Shown: positions 35,203 to 46,897 of the stretch, piece by piece
Layout: each line of letters opens with the position of its first letter
Numbering within the stretch: the first letter of the stretch is position 1
Assembly: GCA_037013685.1 (NCBI GenBank)
Contig: CM072885.1
Span: 1,596,112 to 1,660,111 of the forward strand
DNA: 64,000 bases
Source of the DNA: Acridotheres tristis
Taxonomy: Eukaryota; Chordata; Aves; Passeriformes; Sturnidae
Direction of reading: 5' to 3'
Translations under genes and position numbers: made by a program
Notes under the pieces: model-generated
The model's database searches: none
Told to the model about the DNA's origin: nothing
Seen by the model: only the letters and a program-made list of their open reading frames with translations

Positions 35203-36735
35203 TTCCTGTTTGTTTGTCCAAAAAATTTGGTTTTTTTCCATTTGGGAAGATGTCCTTATAGAAATAAAATCACCATAAAAAAAGCTGAGATGCCACAAAT
35301 CCTCTTGTCCAAACAAATTTTGTTTTTTTTCCATTTGGGACATGCTGGGAAGATGTCCTTATACAAATAAAATCACCATAAAAAAAGCTAAGATGCCACA
35401 AATCCTCTTGTCCAAAAATATTTTGGTTTTTTTTCCATTTGGGACATGCTGGGAAGATATCCTTATGAAAATAAAATCACCATTAAAAAAGCTAAAAATG
35501 ACAAAAATCCTCTTGTCCAAAAAAATTTTGGTTTTTCCATTTGGGACATGCTGGGAAGATGTCCTTATAAAAATAAAATCACCATTAAAAAAGCTAAGAT
35601 GCCACAAATCTCCTTGCCAAACAAATTTTGGTTTTTTCCATTTGGGACATGTTGGGAAGATGTCCTTATACAAATAAAATCACCATTAAAAAAGCTAAGA
35701 TGCCACAAATCCTCTTGTCCAAAAATATTTTGGTTTTTTTTCCATTTGGGACATGCTGGGAAGATGTCCTTATAGAAATAAAATCACCATTAAAAAAGCT
35801 AAAAATGACAAAAATCCTCTTGTCCAAAGAAATTTTGGTTTTTCCATTTGGGACGTGCTGGGAAGATGTCCTTATACAAATAAAGTCACCATTAAAAAAG
35901 CTAAGATGCCACAAATCCTCTTGTCCAAAAATATTTTGTTTTTTTTTCCATTTGGGACATGCTGGGAAGATGTCCTTATAAAAATAAAATCACCATTAAA
36001 AAAGCTAAAAATGACAAAAATCCTCTTGTCCAAAAAAATTTTGGTTTTTCCATTTGGGACGTGCTGGGAAGATATCCTTATAAAAATAAAATCACCATTA
36101 AAAAAGCTAAGATGCCACAAATCCTCTTGTCCAAAAAATTTTGGAATTTTTTCCATTTGGGACATGCTGGGAAGATGTCCTTATAAAAATGAAATCACCA
36201 TTAAAAAGCTAAGATGCCACAAATCCTCTTGTCCAAAAAAATTTTGGTTTTTTTCCATTTGGGACATGTTGGGAAGATATCCTTATACAAATAAAATCAC
36301 CATTAAAAAAGCTAAAAATGACACAAATCCTCTTGTCCAAAAAAATTTTGTTTTTTTCATTTGGGACATGCTAGGAAGATGTCCTTATACAAATAAAATC
36401 ACCATTAAAAAAGCTAAAAATGACACAAATCCTCTTATCCAAAAAGATTTTGTTTTTTTCATTTGGGACATGCTAGGAAGATGTCTTTATAAAAACAAAA
36501 TCACCATAAAAAAAGCTAAGATGCCACAAATCCTGTTATCCAAAAAATTTTGGTTTTTCCATTTGGGACGTGCTAGGAAGATATCCTTATAGAAATAAAA
36601 TCACCATAAAAAAAGATAAGATGCCTCAAATCCCCTTGTCCAAAAAAAAAAATGTGTTTTTTTCCATTTGGGACATGCTGGGAAAAATAAAATCACAATT
36701 AAAAAAAACTAAGATGCCACAAATGCCTTTAAAAA
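35203..36735 (+). repeat. 103-bp tandem array, about 15 copies, next to exon A
   Basis: Each unit carries CCATTTGGGACATGCTGGGA, AGATGTCCTTATA, AAATCACCATTAAAAAAGC and AATCCTCTTGTCCAAAAA. Units vary in AAGATGCCACAAATCC versus AAAATGACAAAAATCC, and these forms partly alternate, suggesting two-unit higher-order repeats. The array starts 210 bp upstream of the exon A acceptor on the transcript strand. Confidence 0.95.
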
Positions 36736-37250
36736 GCCAAGCTTCCTTCTGGGCATGATCACTCGATCCCCACCTCTAAACTGAACAACAGAACATTCCA
36801 GCTCAAAATCCAGAAAAAAGCATGGAAAAAAAAAAAAAAAAAAAAAAGAATTGTCTGTGCATGATGCCATTGTCCTCCTGCATGATGGATATTTGTGTTG
36901 GATATTTAATGTTCCATCCCAGGGTCCCATTCCTGAGCACACAGAGCAGCAGGAGGATTCTGGGAATATTTTAGCACCAAATGTTTGCCATCTCCTGCAA
37001 AAAAAAAAAAAACCAAAAAATCTCTTTATTTCTGTGCTGCCATCTGGTTACCAGGGAGGAGTTTATTCCAGAAATTACCTCGTCATGTCTTTAACTACAT
37101 CTGAGGCAGTGGAATTGGAAATTCCTTCCAAAATACTGAAGGACTGAGTGTCAGGAGGGACCATGGGTTGAGGGTCGCTGTCCTGGGTTGTGCTGAGGGA
37201 GGCCCAGGTTGGATTTTAGGAAAAATTTGTGCGGTGAGAAGTGGTCAGGG

Positions 37251-37705
37251 GTCAGGAAAATTAATCCATAAACACCAGAGGTTTGTGTCCAAAAAGGAGG
37301 CAGAGGAGTCCTTTTGGCTTTATCCCAATAAAGGGAGAGCCCATGGGACATTCCCCTGGCATCTCTCCCATTTTTGGAGCCTCCTTTTTATCCCAATTTC
37401 CCTCTCTCTTTCCCCATGGGCTGAGGGACTGGAGAGGCCCAGACTTCCCAAACCCCTGATCCCTGAGATTCCCCTCCAATGTACAACCCTCCCTTGGCAT
37501 TTTTAATTCTTACAGAATTCACAGTTTGTTCCCCATTGCTTCTTTCATCTTTCAATATCCAATTTCATTTCTCAGTTTGTTTGTAAAGGCAAATTTCTTT
37601 TTTCCCATTCATCCATCAGTGGAATCCATCCCATTGTTTCTTTTATCTCTCAGAGCTGGTTTGATCCACCAGCTCGTTTGGAAAGACAAATCCCACATTC
37701 CTCTC
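37251..37705 (-). repeat. 455-bp dispersed repeat, copy 3 (inverted)
   Basis: The reverse complement matches copies 1 and 2 over the full length with few mismatches. It lies about 2.3 kb on the upstream (5') side of exon A, so with copy 2 it forms an inverted pair around that exon. Confidence 0.8.
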
Positions 37706-37719
37706 GTCAGGAAGTGGGG

Positions 37720-37840
37720 CAGGCTGGCAGGGAAGTGACAAAAACCAGCGATGTGGCACTTAGGACACGGTTTGGTGGTGAACAATGGTTGGATTTGATC
37801 ATCTAAGAAGTCTTTTCCAACCTCAAGGATTCCATGATTT
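37720..37840 (+). mobile_element. CR1 3' tail, sense
   Basis: It contains GATGTGGCACTTAGGACACG, GGTTGGATTTGATCATC and TTTTCCAACCTCAAGGATTC. It abuts the inverted 455-bp repeat. Confidence 0.75.
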
Positions 37841-39599
37841 TATTCCTTAACACCGACCCTATTCCCAATCTGTTTAATTATCCATCATTTCCCACCTCCA
37901 CGTTCCTCACTCCAGAGGAGACATTTCCCTTCCCAGCCCTGACTGAGGAGCCAATTCCCAGGGATGATTTCCTTCCAATCTGAGCTCTTCTCTCCCGAAA
38001 TCCTCTCCCTGTTCACTCCCCGGCTCTGCAGTGACACGTTTGGACAATGCAGCTTCCATGGGGAGATCCCTTTGCAGCTCAGCTGGAAGTTTGGCTCTCC
38101 AGAGGGACAGAGATGCTGCAGGGAGGGAATCACAGAGCCTGGCACCTTTATTCCCTGGATTCCACAGGGTGACAGTGGGAATGAGGTTTGTAAAACAGGG
38201 AAACAGCAGAGTTTTCTGGGAAGAGAGCAGAAACTCCACGGAGGTGATCCCAGAAATACCAGAGCTGATGTCACCATTAAGGACATTGCCAGGGCTGTTG
38301 GGACAGTGCTGAGCTCGTTCATGTGTCATTTCATGGCTGTCAGTAAATCCCTCCCTCTCCCTTTATAACTTTATTTACGCAGCACAAACCCCTCCCAAAA
38401 CGTGAATTTTACTATTAAACCCCATTCAGGTGGGAAGGAGAAGCTCAGGAGCTCGAACTGGGAGTGAGCATCACCCAGCAAAGTGACAGGAACAACTTTT
38501 AAAATGCAGGAAATGCTCAGAAATGGCTGAATCAAGGAAAAGAAGCCTTTCAGAGGGAGAAGGAGCACACCAGAGCCCGGGTGTGCAGGAGGGGCAGCTC
38601 CTGATCCCACAGCATCCTGCACCACAGACTAAAGGGCAGTGCTGGGAAATGGTGACACCGAGAATTTTGGCTTCCCAGTGCCTGGCATTAATCACCATCC
38701 CCAGATCTCTCCTAAAGATCTGTGCCTTCACCTCCACAAAAAAATTCTCCTTGATGTGTCCCATTAAATTTTAACGTCTTGGCAGGGACAAGACCAGAGT
38801 GGTTCCCCCAATGCTGGTTTAGGATCAAACCATATCCCTGTTTGCCTTGATAGGAACTATAAAATAATCATGGATTGTGAGGGGGACAGCCCTGAGTGAG
38901 GGGGGATTTGTGAGCGCTCAGCATCACTTGTGATAAAGAACAAATGATCAGGAGCTCAGGAAGCAGATTTCAGCTCGACAGCAGCAGGGAATTATTCAGA
39001 ATGAAGGCATGTAAAGGCATGGAGAAATGGAGGATAGGGATGGGACACCTTCAGTTGGGATGCTCAAGGATAGTTTGAGGAAATGATTATGGGAATGGGA
39101 ACCAGTGAAGTCTTCATTTAACCCCAAGGATCTCTGCTGAGGGAAATGGAAGCAGAGAAAAGGGAAAGAAAAATGAACTATGGATGTGAGAGCACGGCTC
39201 ACAGCAGGGAACAGCCCAGGAATTCCCGGGTTTGAGAATCCAGTGGGACAAATCACTTTTTACAGCCTCAGAGGACAGCTGGGATCCCATTTGCTAGGAC
39301 CTGCTGCGGTTCAGGGGTGAGCTCCCCAAATTTCCAGCAGGCAGAAGGAGCCCCACACTGCTCTGCACCCCAGGCAGCCACTCTGGAGCTCCAAAATCCT
39401 GCCGGGCACAGCAGCAGGGGGCTCCAGCAAGAGTCACAAAGTTCCAGGGGAGATCTGCACCAGGAATCCTTCTGGGACATTAAATGGCAGCACTGGGGCA
39501 CCCTCCCTGTCCTGGACTGGGAGGGTTGCTCGGAATTCCACGAAGAACAGATTAAAAATGGAAAACATGGAAATTTTTTTTGTATTTAAGAGAAGTGAG

Positions 39600-39755
39600 A
39601 GCTGCCCACAGAAGCTGTGGCTGCCCCTGGATCCCTGGAAGTGTCCAAGGCCAGGTTGGAGCAGCCTGGGACAGTGGGAGATGTCCCTGCCCATGGCAGG
39701 GGCTGGGACTGGAGGATCCTGAAGGTCCCTTCCAAACATTCCATGAATTAAGGAT
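39600..39755 (+). mobile_element. CR1 3' fragment, sense
   Basis: It contains GAAGCTGTGGCTGCCCCTGG and GAAGGTCCCTTCCAAAC, ending near CCATGAATTA. Confidence 0.8.
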
Positions 39756-40322
39756 TAAAGTCAAAGAGGGAAAAGAGCTCAGAGCTGTTTGTGTCACCTC
39801 CTGCTGTGCTGTGCAGGACATCACAGCCTCGTTTTTAATGACACCAGTGGCCCAGCACTGCCCTGGCCAGCACATCCTTGTCTTGTCCAAGGAATGGGAT
39901 GGTCAGGGAATGTCACAGCGTTGGGAATTCCACAGCTGTCACCTGAATGAATGTGACACCAAGAGTGGCTCTTGTGCCACAAAGCCCCACAGGGCTCTGG
40001 GCTTCCCAGCTCCCCTCTTCCTGCCTTCCCATGCCATCATATCCCTCCTGCTGGTGGGAATTTCACCACTGGTTCTCTTATTTTTCCATGGTTCCCAATC
40101 CCACTTGGTCACCCTGTGTTTCTCTACCAGAGCCCAGCAGGTTTGGGAGCCCCAAAAAACCCCAAAACACAAGGAGAGAAGAGTTGTTGGCTCAGAAACC
40201 AGCCCTGGCCTTTGGCTGGCATTGTGTCCATTGGGAATTTTGGTTGCCTTGAAGCAGAAGTGAGCACTGCACTTCTTTCAAGGGGTCCAAATAAACCAAA
40301 TTTGGGGTTATCTTCCATACCA

Positions 40323-40994
40323 TTTATCCAACAGTTCCTATTGCTGAGAAATGTGGAGACAGAAAATCCCCAGGCAAAGGAAAACTCACCAGAATTCAAC
40401 CTGAATTTCTCCTCCTTCTCAGAAAAAAAAAAATCAACAAGTATCTCAGATCTATTTCTCTAAAAAATCAGCCCCAGTTGTCAATAAAAGACCAGCCAAA
40501 CTTGAAGAAATTGAAAATGAGTGTTTGAAATGGGAAATGTTGGGTGGCATTAAAGAGCCAACAGATATTCCCTATTTTCTGCCTGGCAGCCACACATTCA
40601 CAGCCACACTCTGTGCTATTTATTTATTTCCATTTCAAATGCTGCTGCCTGCCTCATTCCAACAGAATTCAGGCTCTAGAAAGAACAAAAAAAGTGTTGA
40701 ACAGCATGGAAAAAAATACAACCAAAGAGTCCTCTCCAAAAATGTTGTGTTACTCATCCAAGCCATGCATGGAACTTTTAAATGTCAGAAAAGGCAATTT
40801 CACCCACGGCTAACCCAAAAAAAAAAATCAATATTTATGTTTTAGGGTTGGAAGAGAGCTCGAGGATCATCCCATTCCACCCCATCCATGGCAGGGACAC
40901 CTCCCACTGTCCCAGGGGATCCAAACCCCAATGTCCAGCCTGGCCTGGGACATTCCAGGGATTCTCTGGCAATTCCAGCCCAGCCAGCAATTCC
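40323..40994 (+). repeat. Inverted duplication, left arm
   Basis: It runs from TTTATCCAACAGTTCCT to CCCAGCCAGCAATTCC and matches the reverse complement of 58151-58817. About 530 bp is unique-looking sequence and the rest is a CR1 tip. The match includes small details such as GCATGGAAAAAAATACAACC. Confidence 0.85.
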
Positions 40995-41630
40995 CAATTC
41001 CCCAATCTCCCCTTTCCCAATCTGAAGCCATTCCCTGTGTCCTGTCCCTCTGTCCCTTGTCCCCAGTCCCTCTCCAGCTCTCCTGGAGCCCCTCCAGGCC
41101 CTGGAATGTTCTGGAAGCTCTCCCTGGATCCTTCCCTTCTCCAGGCTGCCAATTCCCAGCTCTCCAGACCCTGAGCTTGGATCCATCTCCTCTCCAAGCA
41201 ATGGATGGATCCAGGGCCTTCCCTTGGAATCTCAGCAAACCATGAAGGCTCTCCCTTCCCTTCTCCTCTCTTTTCTCTCCCCATTTTCCATCCCAATCCC
41301 TGCCAATGGATTCTGAGTGTCCTGAATCCCACAATCCTGCACTGCCTTGGCTGGGAAGGGACCTCAAAGCTCATTCCAGGGACACCTCCCAGCATCCCAG
41401 GCTGCTCCAATCCTTCCTTGGCCATTCCAGGGATTCTCTGGCAATCCCAGCCCAGCCAGCAATTCCTCATTCCCAACATCCCATCCATCCCTGTGTCCTG
41501 TCCCTCTGTCCCTTGTCCCCAGTCCCTCTCCAGCTCTCCTGGAGTCCCTTTATGTCCCTGGAATGTTCTGGAAGCTCTCCCTGGATCCTTCCCATCTCCA
41601 GGTGAACATTCCCAGCTCTCCCAGCCTGAT
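40845..41630 (-). mobile_element. Composite CR1 element, copy 4
   Basis: This is a full composite with both CR1 tips, beginning at GGGTTGGAAGAGAGCTCGAG. Its first 150 bp are also part of the inverted duplication shared with 58151-58817. Confidence 0.8.
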
Positions 41631-42799
41631 TTCAGAACCATCAGTTGTGTCCCACCATCAAAATGCAAAAATGCTTTGTATGAATAAAAATTCAGATCGA
41701 GGGGTGTCACCAAATTTTGGATCGTGGTCACTGTAGATATTCCTGGGAATTGTCTGAAATCCTAAAAAAAGGCTCTTTGGGATGTCCCTGCTCTGAAGGA
41801 CACTCTTAGGAGATGTCACTGTGAGGATGGAGTTCTTCAACAGAGCAGCCAAGGGGAAAAAAAAAAAAAAGAAATTTGCACCTTATCCTGAATTCAGAAC
41901 CTGCATTTTTAAAATGATGCACAATTTTCAACTTGTTTTATCCTCCTATAAAAGCATTTGAGGTGATTTGTGGCTGCAATTAAGCATTCCCCTCAGACAG
42001 AAAAGCACTTTCAGGGAAATGAAGTAGCTTTTGGTAAATGACAGTCATTTGGATTAAAAAAAGAAAAAAAAAAGCGTCTCATTTCAGAAAATTTAATTCA
42101 TTCTAACTCACAACTTAATTGGCTGTGAGCACTGTCTTACCTAAGCTGAAAGTGTGGGATAAAAAGCATAAAAACCTAAAAAAAGCTGCGTGGATTGATT
42201 TAGAAACCTACAACTCCTGCCTTCCCAAGGCTTTCTTCTGCCTCCTTGTTCTCAGATGTCTTCCCAAACATCATTAAAAAGGAACTGAAGGCACTGCAAG
42301 TGCAGAGCAGCAATGACTCCTTAATGATGATGGTAATAATATCTGAAATTCCCTCCTCAAGCAAATGAGTGACAGGAAAAAAAAAAATCAAATATCCCAG
42401 AACCTTATTAAGGCAATTTTTTCTGACATGCAGCCCAAATTTACATTTCGTTTTTGTGTGATCCTGAGCTGTTCCCCTCCCTCTGCCTTAGTCATGAAAC
42501 ATCCAAGTACCTGGGATGAACCTTCTGGGGAGCTTCCAAAGAGCAAGGAAATATTAAGGAAACATCAGAAATCCTTTGAGAACTGGATCCCAGTTGGTGA
42601 CAGAACGGAAAATTCCAAAATGGTTTTCCAGATTTGAAGAAATTAGGGATAAAATACCCAGGATTGTGAGTTCTGGAAAGCTTGAGGGCACATTAAACCA
42701 AGAGAGAAACCTGGAAGATCCCACACTGTCCATGACACACTCAGGAAGGCACCTCACCTCAACACTGGGAATTTTGGGAGAGGATCAACGGAATCATGG

Positions 42800-43520
42800 A
42801 AAGAATTGGGTTGGAAAGATTCTCATTCCACCCCATCCATGGCAGGGACACTTCCACTGTCCCAGGGGATCCAAACCCCAATGTCCAACCTGGCCTGGGA
42901 CATTCCAGGGATTCTCTGGCAATCCCAGCCCAGCCAGCAATTCCTAATTCCCAATCTCCCCTTTCCCAACCTGAAGCCATTCCCTGTGTCCTGTCCCTCT
43001 GTCCCTTGTCCCCAGTCCCTCTCCAGCTCTCCTGGAGCCCCTTTATGTCCCTGGAATGTTCTGGAAGCTCTCCCTGGATCCTTCCCTTCTCCAGGCTGCC
43101 AATTCCCAGCTCTCCAGACCCTGAGCTTGGATCCATCTCCTCTCCAAGCAATGGATGGATCCAGGGCCTTCCCTTGGAATCTCAGCAAACCATGAAGGCT
43201 CTCCCTTCCCTTCTCCTCTCTTTTCTCTCCCCATTTTCCATCCCAATCCCTGCCAATGGATTCTGAGTGTCCTGAATCCCACAATCCTGCACTGCCTTGG
43301 CTGGGAAGGGACCTCAAAGCTCATTCCAGGGACACCTCCCAGCATCCCAGGCTGCTCCAATCCTTCCTTGGCCATTCCAGGGATTCTCTGGCAATCCCAG
43401 CCCAGCCAGCAATTCCTCATTCCCAACATCCCATCCATCCCTGTGTCCTGTCCCTCTGTCCCTTGTCCCCAGTCCCTCTCCAGCTCTCCTGGAGCCCCTC
43501 CAGGTCCTGGAAGGGCAAAG
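42800..43520 (-). mobile_element. Composite CR1 element, copy 5
   Basis: This is the composite CR1 with an outer tip at TTGGGTTGGAAAGATTCTC. It is followed by the same 0.23-kb tail as copy 3, indicating they descend from one duplicated segment. Confidence 0.8.
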
Positions 43521-43753
43521 TGAAGCCTGGAGATGCTCCCAGGCCCAAAGATCCTGATCATTCCACAAGTGCAGAACACAATAAATGCAATTAAATTGAA
43601 ATAATTCACTGCAGCACACGGAGCATGGATCATTGCCACCCAAGAACAATCAAACAGATCCCAAAGTAACAGAAATCACATTATTTTGCCTGAAATCTTC
43701 ACTGCAGGGAATTATTTTGGTCCATGATCAGCACCCCCCCCAGGATTGATTTT
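42957..43753 (+). repeat. Direct duplication, unit 2
   Basis: It is in the same orientation as 33744-34543 and lies 9.2 kb away. The tail differs by only a few bases (for example CATTCCACAAGTGCAG against CATTACACAAGTGCTG). This could be a segmental duplication, or two insertions of one larger unnamed element. Confidence 0.8.
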
Positions 43754-45199
43754 TCACACCCTGCTGATAAACATCGTGGCCATGCAAGGTAATAGAGATT
43801 TCCTTGATTCTGATTCTGTACAAAGTCACTCCAAAGAGAGGGAAAAAGGTTTAAGATCCTTTCCAGGTGACCCCAAAATGTGATTATAATCAGAACTATC
43901 ACCAAAAGAAGTGTAAAGAGCTCTGGGAGACTCAAACACTGCTTTAACTGTGTTTTAAATATTAGCAAAACCAGACCATAGAAATCACAAAATACCAAAA
44001 AAAATCACGAATTTTCTGCTACTTTGAAATATTAAATAGCCCAGGAAACATCCATGGAAGTGGCAAGCAGAGGAATGACTGCTGCTAACAGCAAATACGA
44101 CATTTGGGGTGTTTTTCTCTAAAATACTAATTAATAATTAATTAAAAGTACCTGGCAGCACCAGCCAGAGTTGTTCCCACAATCTCAAGCTGAGTTTAAT
44201 GGGTTATTTTGGATAAATCACCAAATCCAGACCTCCCCCTGCACAAACACAAATTCCCAAACCATAAAAAGGCTCAGCTACTCCAGATAATTCTTTTGGT
44301 AACTGTGAGAAGGTTCTGTGTCCCCCCGGAGCTGAGAGTTTTAGTGCTGCAAGATGAAAGAGCTCGGGACTTTTCTCTTTTTTTTTTTTTTTAACAGCAG
44401 CTGAAAAAAAAAGCCACAAGATTCAAAGGATCGATTTCTGTGTTGGGGTTTGCTCAGCCATGAGATTGAAGTAAGAAATGTCTCCTTCCCCTGCAGGTGT
44501 GACAGAAAAATCAGTGTTTCCTTGTCCCTGAGGTCCTGCAAACACCCCACCAAACACTCTGGGAGGGAAAAAAAAAAAAAAAATTAAATTAAAATTTAGC
44601 TCTCAACTGCTGCTAAAAAAATATTGTTTCTTTAATGCTCAGCTGCCACCTGAAGGACACAAATTTCTCTCAAGGTGCAATTTCTGCTGATGTCTCCAGA
44701 GGGGAATATTGGCTTGTGTTTGGCACAGGGAGACGTGGAGGCAGAATTAATCAGATCTGCAGATCCATGACGTGGAGAAATGTTTTTACCTGGTGCCCTG
44801 CAGCTCCTTCCCAAATATCCCAAGCCCCCAGCCAGGGGAAGTTTCTGGCTGGATGGATGCTCAGATCTCCTGCTCTGCCTCCTCTCACCCCCTGTGAGGG
44901 CAGGAGGGAAATTCAGGAATCAGCAGCAATTCCAGCTTTGCCAAACCTCAGCAAAGAGCCAGGAGGGAATTTTCCCCAAAAGGGGGAAATCTGAACAGAG
45001 AGAGTTTGGGGACCCTCCTGGAGGGAATGAGATCCAAAAGGAACAAAATGGCACAACTTGGGAGCTGTGACTGTGAGAGGTGTCAGGGAAATGGGAAAAC
45101 ACTGGGAAAAAAAGTTGTGTGGGACAAAGGGATGGGGGTCCTTTACTTATGGAATGGCTGGATGGCTTTGAGCTGAAAGATGGAGGGGTTATGTGGGAT

Positions 45200-45385
45200 C
45201 TTGGGAAGGAATTCCTGGCTGGGCTGGAATTCCCAGAGCAGCTGTGGCTGCCCCTGGATCCCTGGAATGTCCAAGGCCAGGCTGGAGCCTCCTGGGACAG
45301 TGAAGGTGTCCCTGCCATGGCAGGGTGAGCTCCCAGGTCCCTCCATCCCAAACCATTCCGGGATTGCTGTTGGCTTCCACCCCCT
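45200..45385 (+). mobile_element. CR1 3' fragment, sense
   Basis: It contains GAGCAGCTGTGGCTGCCCCT and TCCATCCCAAACCATTCCG. Confidence 0.8.
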
Positions 45386-45991
45386 GGAGCAGGCGGCCCC
45401 ACTTTGCTCCACATCTTTGCAAAACTAAACTCGAGCTTTGTTTGGAGCCCGGGGACTCTCAAACCCCCGTCCCTGGTGGGCAGGGACAGCACAGGGGTGA
45501 CATTTGCTCCTCCCAGCAGAGCCCTGTGTGTGCCTGTGGTGACATCCCCGTTTTGGGAACAGAGGTGGCTTTGGGGAACTCTGACCCTGCTCATCCCCTA
45601 CAGGCTCCCAAGGACACCACGAGCCCCCTGAGCTCACCTGGGGAACGAACAGGGAGCAGCTTTATTCCCTCCATGCCACAAAGCTGCTTTTCACCCCCTA
45701 AAACAGGGGCAGGTTCTTCATGACGTGAACCTGGGAGCAGGAAACCTGTGGGAGAATGGTTTTGTCTCTTCCTCATTTGTGGAGGATCGTTTTGGGGTAC
45801 CTGAGTTTCCCCATGAATGAAGGTTTGTAAAGCCAGAAATGCTCCAAACTGCAGGAGGGGATGGGATCGTTGCCAAAAAAACCAACTGGGCAGATCCAGG
45901 GAATAGGGCCAAGTAAAACATTGCTTTTCCAGGGACTGCAGAGCAGAGCTGGGATATCCAGCTCAGCACCAGGCTTCACCTTCAGCCTCAC

Positions 45992-46897
45992 ACCCAGCTA
46001 CACCATCCTTTGTCACCAACAAAATAAAATAAAATAAAATAATAATTGATATATCTTTATATAGAACTGAGCAAACCCAGCTACATCATCCTTTGTCACC
46101 AACAAAATAAAATAAAATAAAATAATAATTGATATATCTTTATACAGAACTGAGCAAACCCAGCTACATCATCCTTTGCCACCAATAAAATAAAATAATA
46201 ATTGATATATCTTCACTTATACAAAACTGAGCAAATCCAGCTACATCATCCTTTGTCACCAACAAAATAAAATAAAATAAAATAAAAATTGATATATCTT
46301 TATATAGAACTGAGCAAACCCAGCTACATCATCCTTTGCCACCAATAAAATAAAATAATAATTGATATATCTTCACTTATACAAAACTGAGCAAATCCAG
46401 CTACATCATCCTTTGTCACCAACAAAATAAAATAAAATAAAATAAAAATTGATATATCTTTATATAGAACTGAGCAAACCCAGCTACATCATCCTTTGCC
46501 ACCAATAAAATAAAATAATAATTGATATATCTTCACTTATACAAAACTGAGCAAACCCAGCTACATCATCCTTTGTCACCAACAAAATAAAATAAAATAA
46601 AATTATAATTGCTATATCTTCACTTACACAAAACTGAGCAAACCCAGCTACATCATCCTTTGCCACCAACAAAATAAAATAAAATTATAATTGATATATC
46701 TTCACTTACACAAAACTGAGCAAACCCAGCTACATCATCCTTTGTCACCAACAAAATAAAATAAAATAAAATTATAATTGATATATCTTCACTTACACAA
46801 AACTGAGCAAACCCAGCTACATCATCCTTTGCCACCAATAAAATAAACTCCTAATTGATATATCTTGACTTTATACAAAACCGAGCAAACCCAGCTC
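45992..46897 (+). repeat. 77-86-bp tandem array, 11 full copies
   Basis: Units contain CCCAGCTACATCATCCTTTG, a variable AAAAT run, AATTGATATATCTT and AAACTGAGCAA. Length differences come mainly from the number of internal AAAAT units. One form has CTTTATATAGAACTGAGC, another CTTCACTTATACAAAACTG. Confidence 0.95.

Noticed and set aside
35753..36592. 279-codon lysine/isoleucine-rich plus frame
   Set aside because: Translation of the 103-bp array, with equivalent overlapping frames in other phases.
38471..38764. Minus frame with AQIFRRDLGMVINARHW, looking more protein-like than its surroundings
   Set aside because: No splice borders, no family recognised, not part of EXOC4 and no second copy seen. 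It may be an old element remnant; not enough to call.
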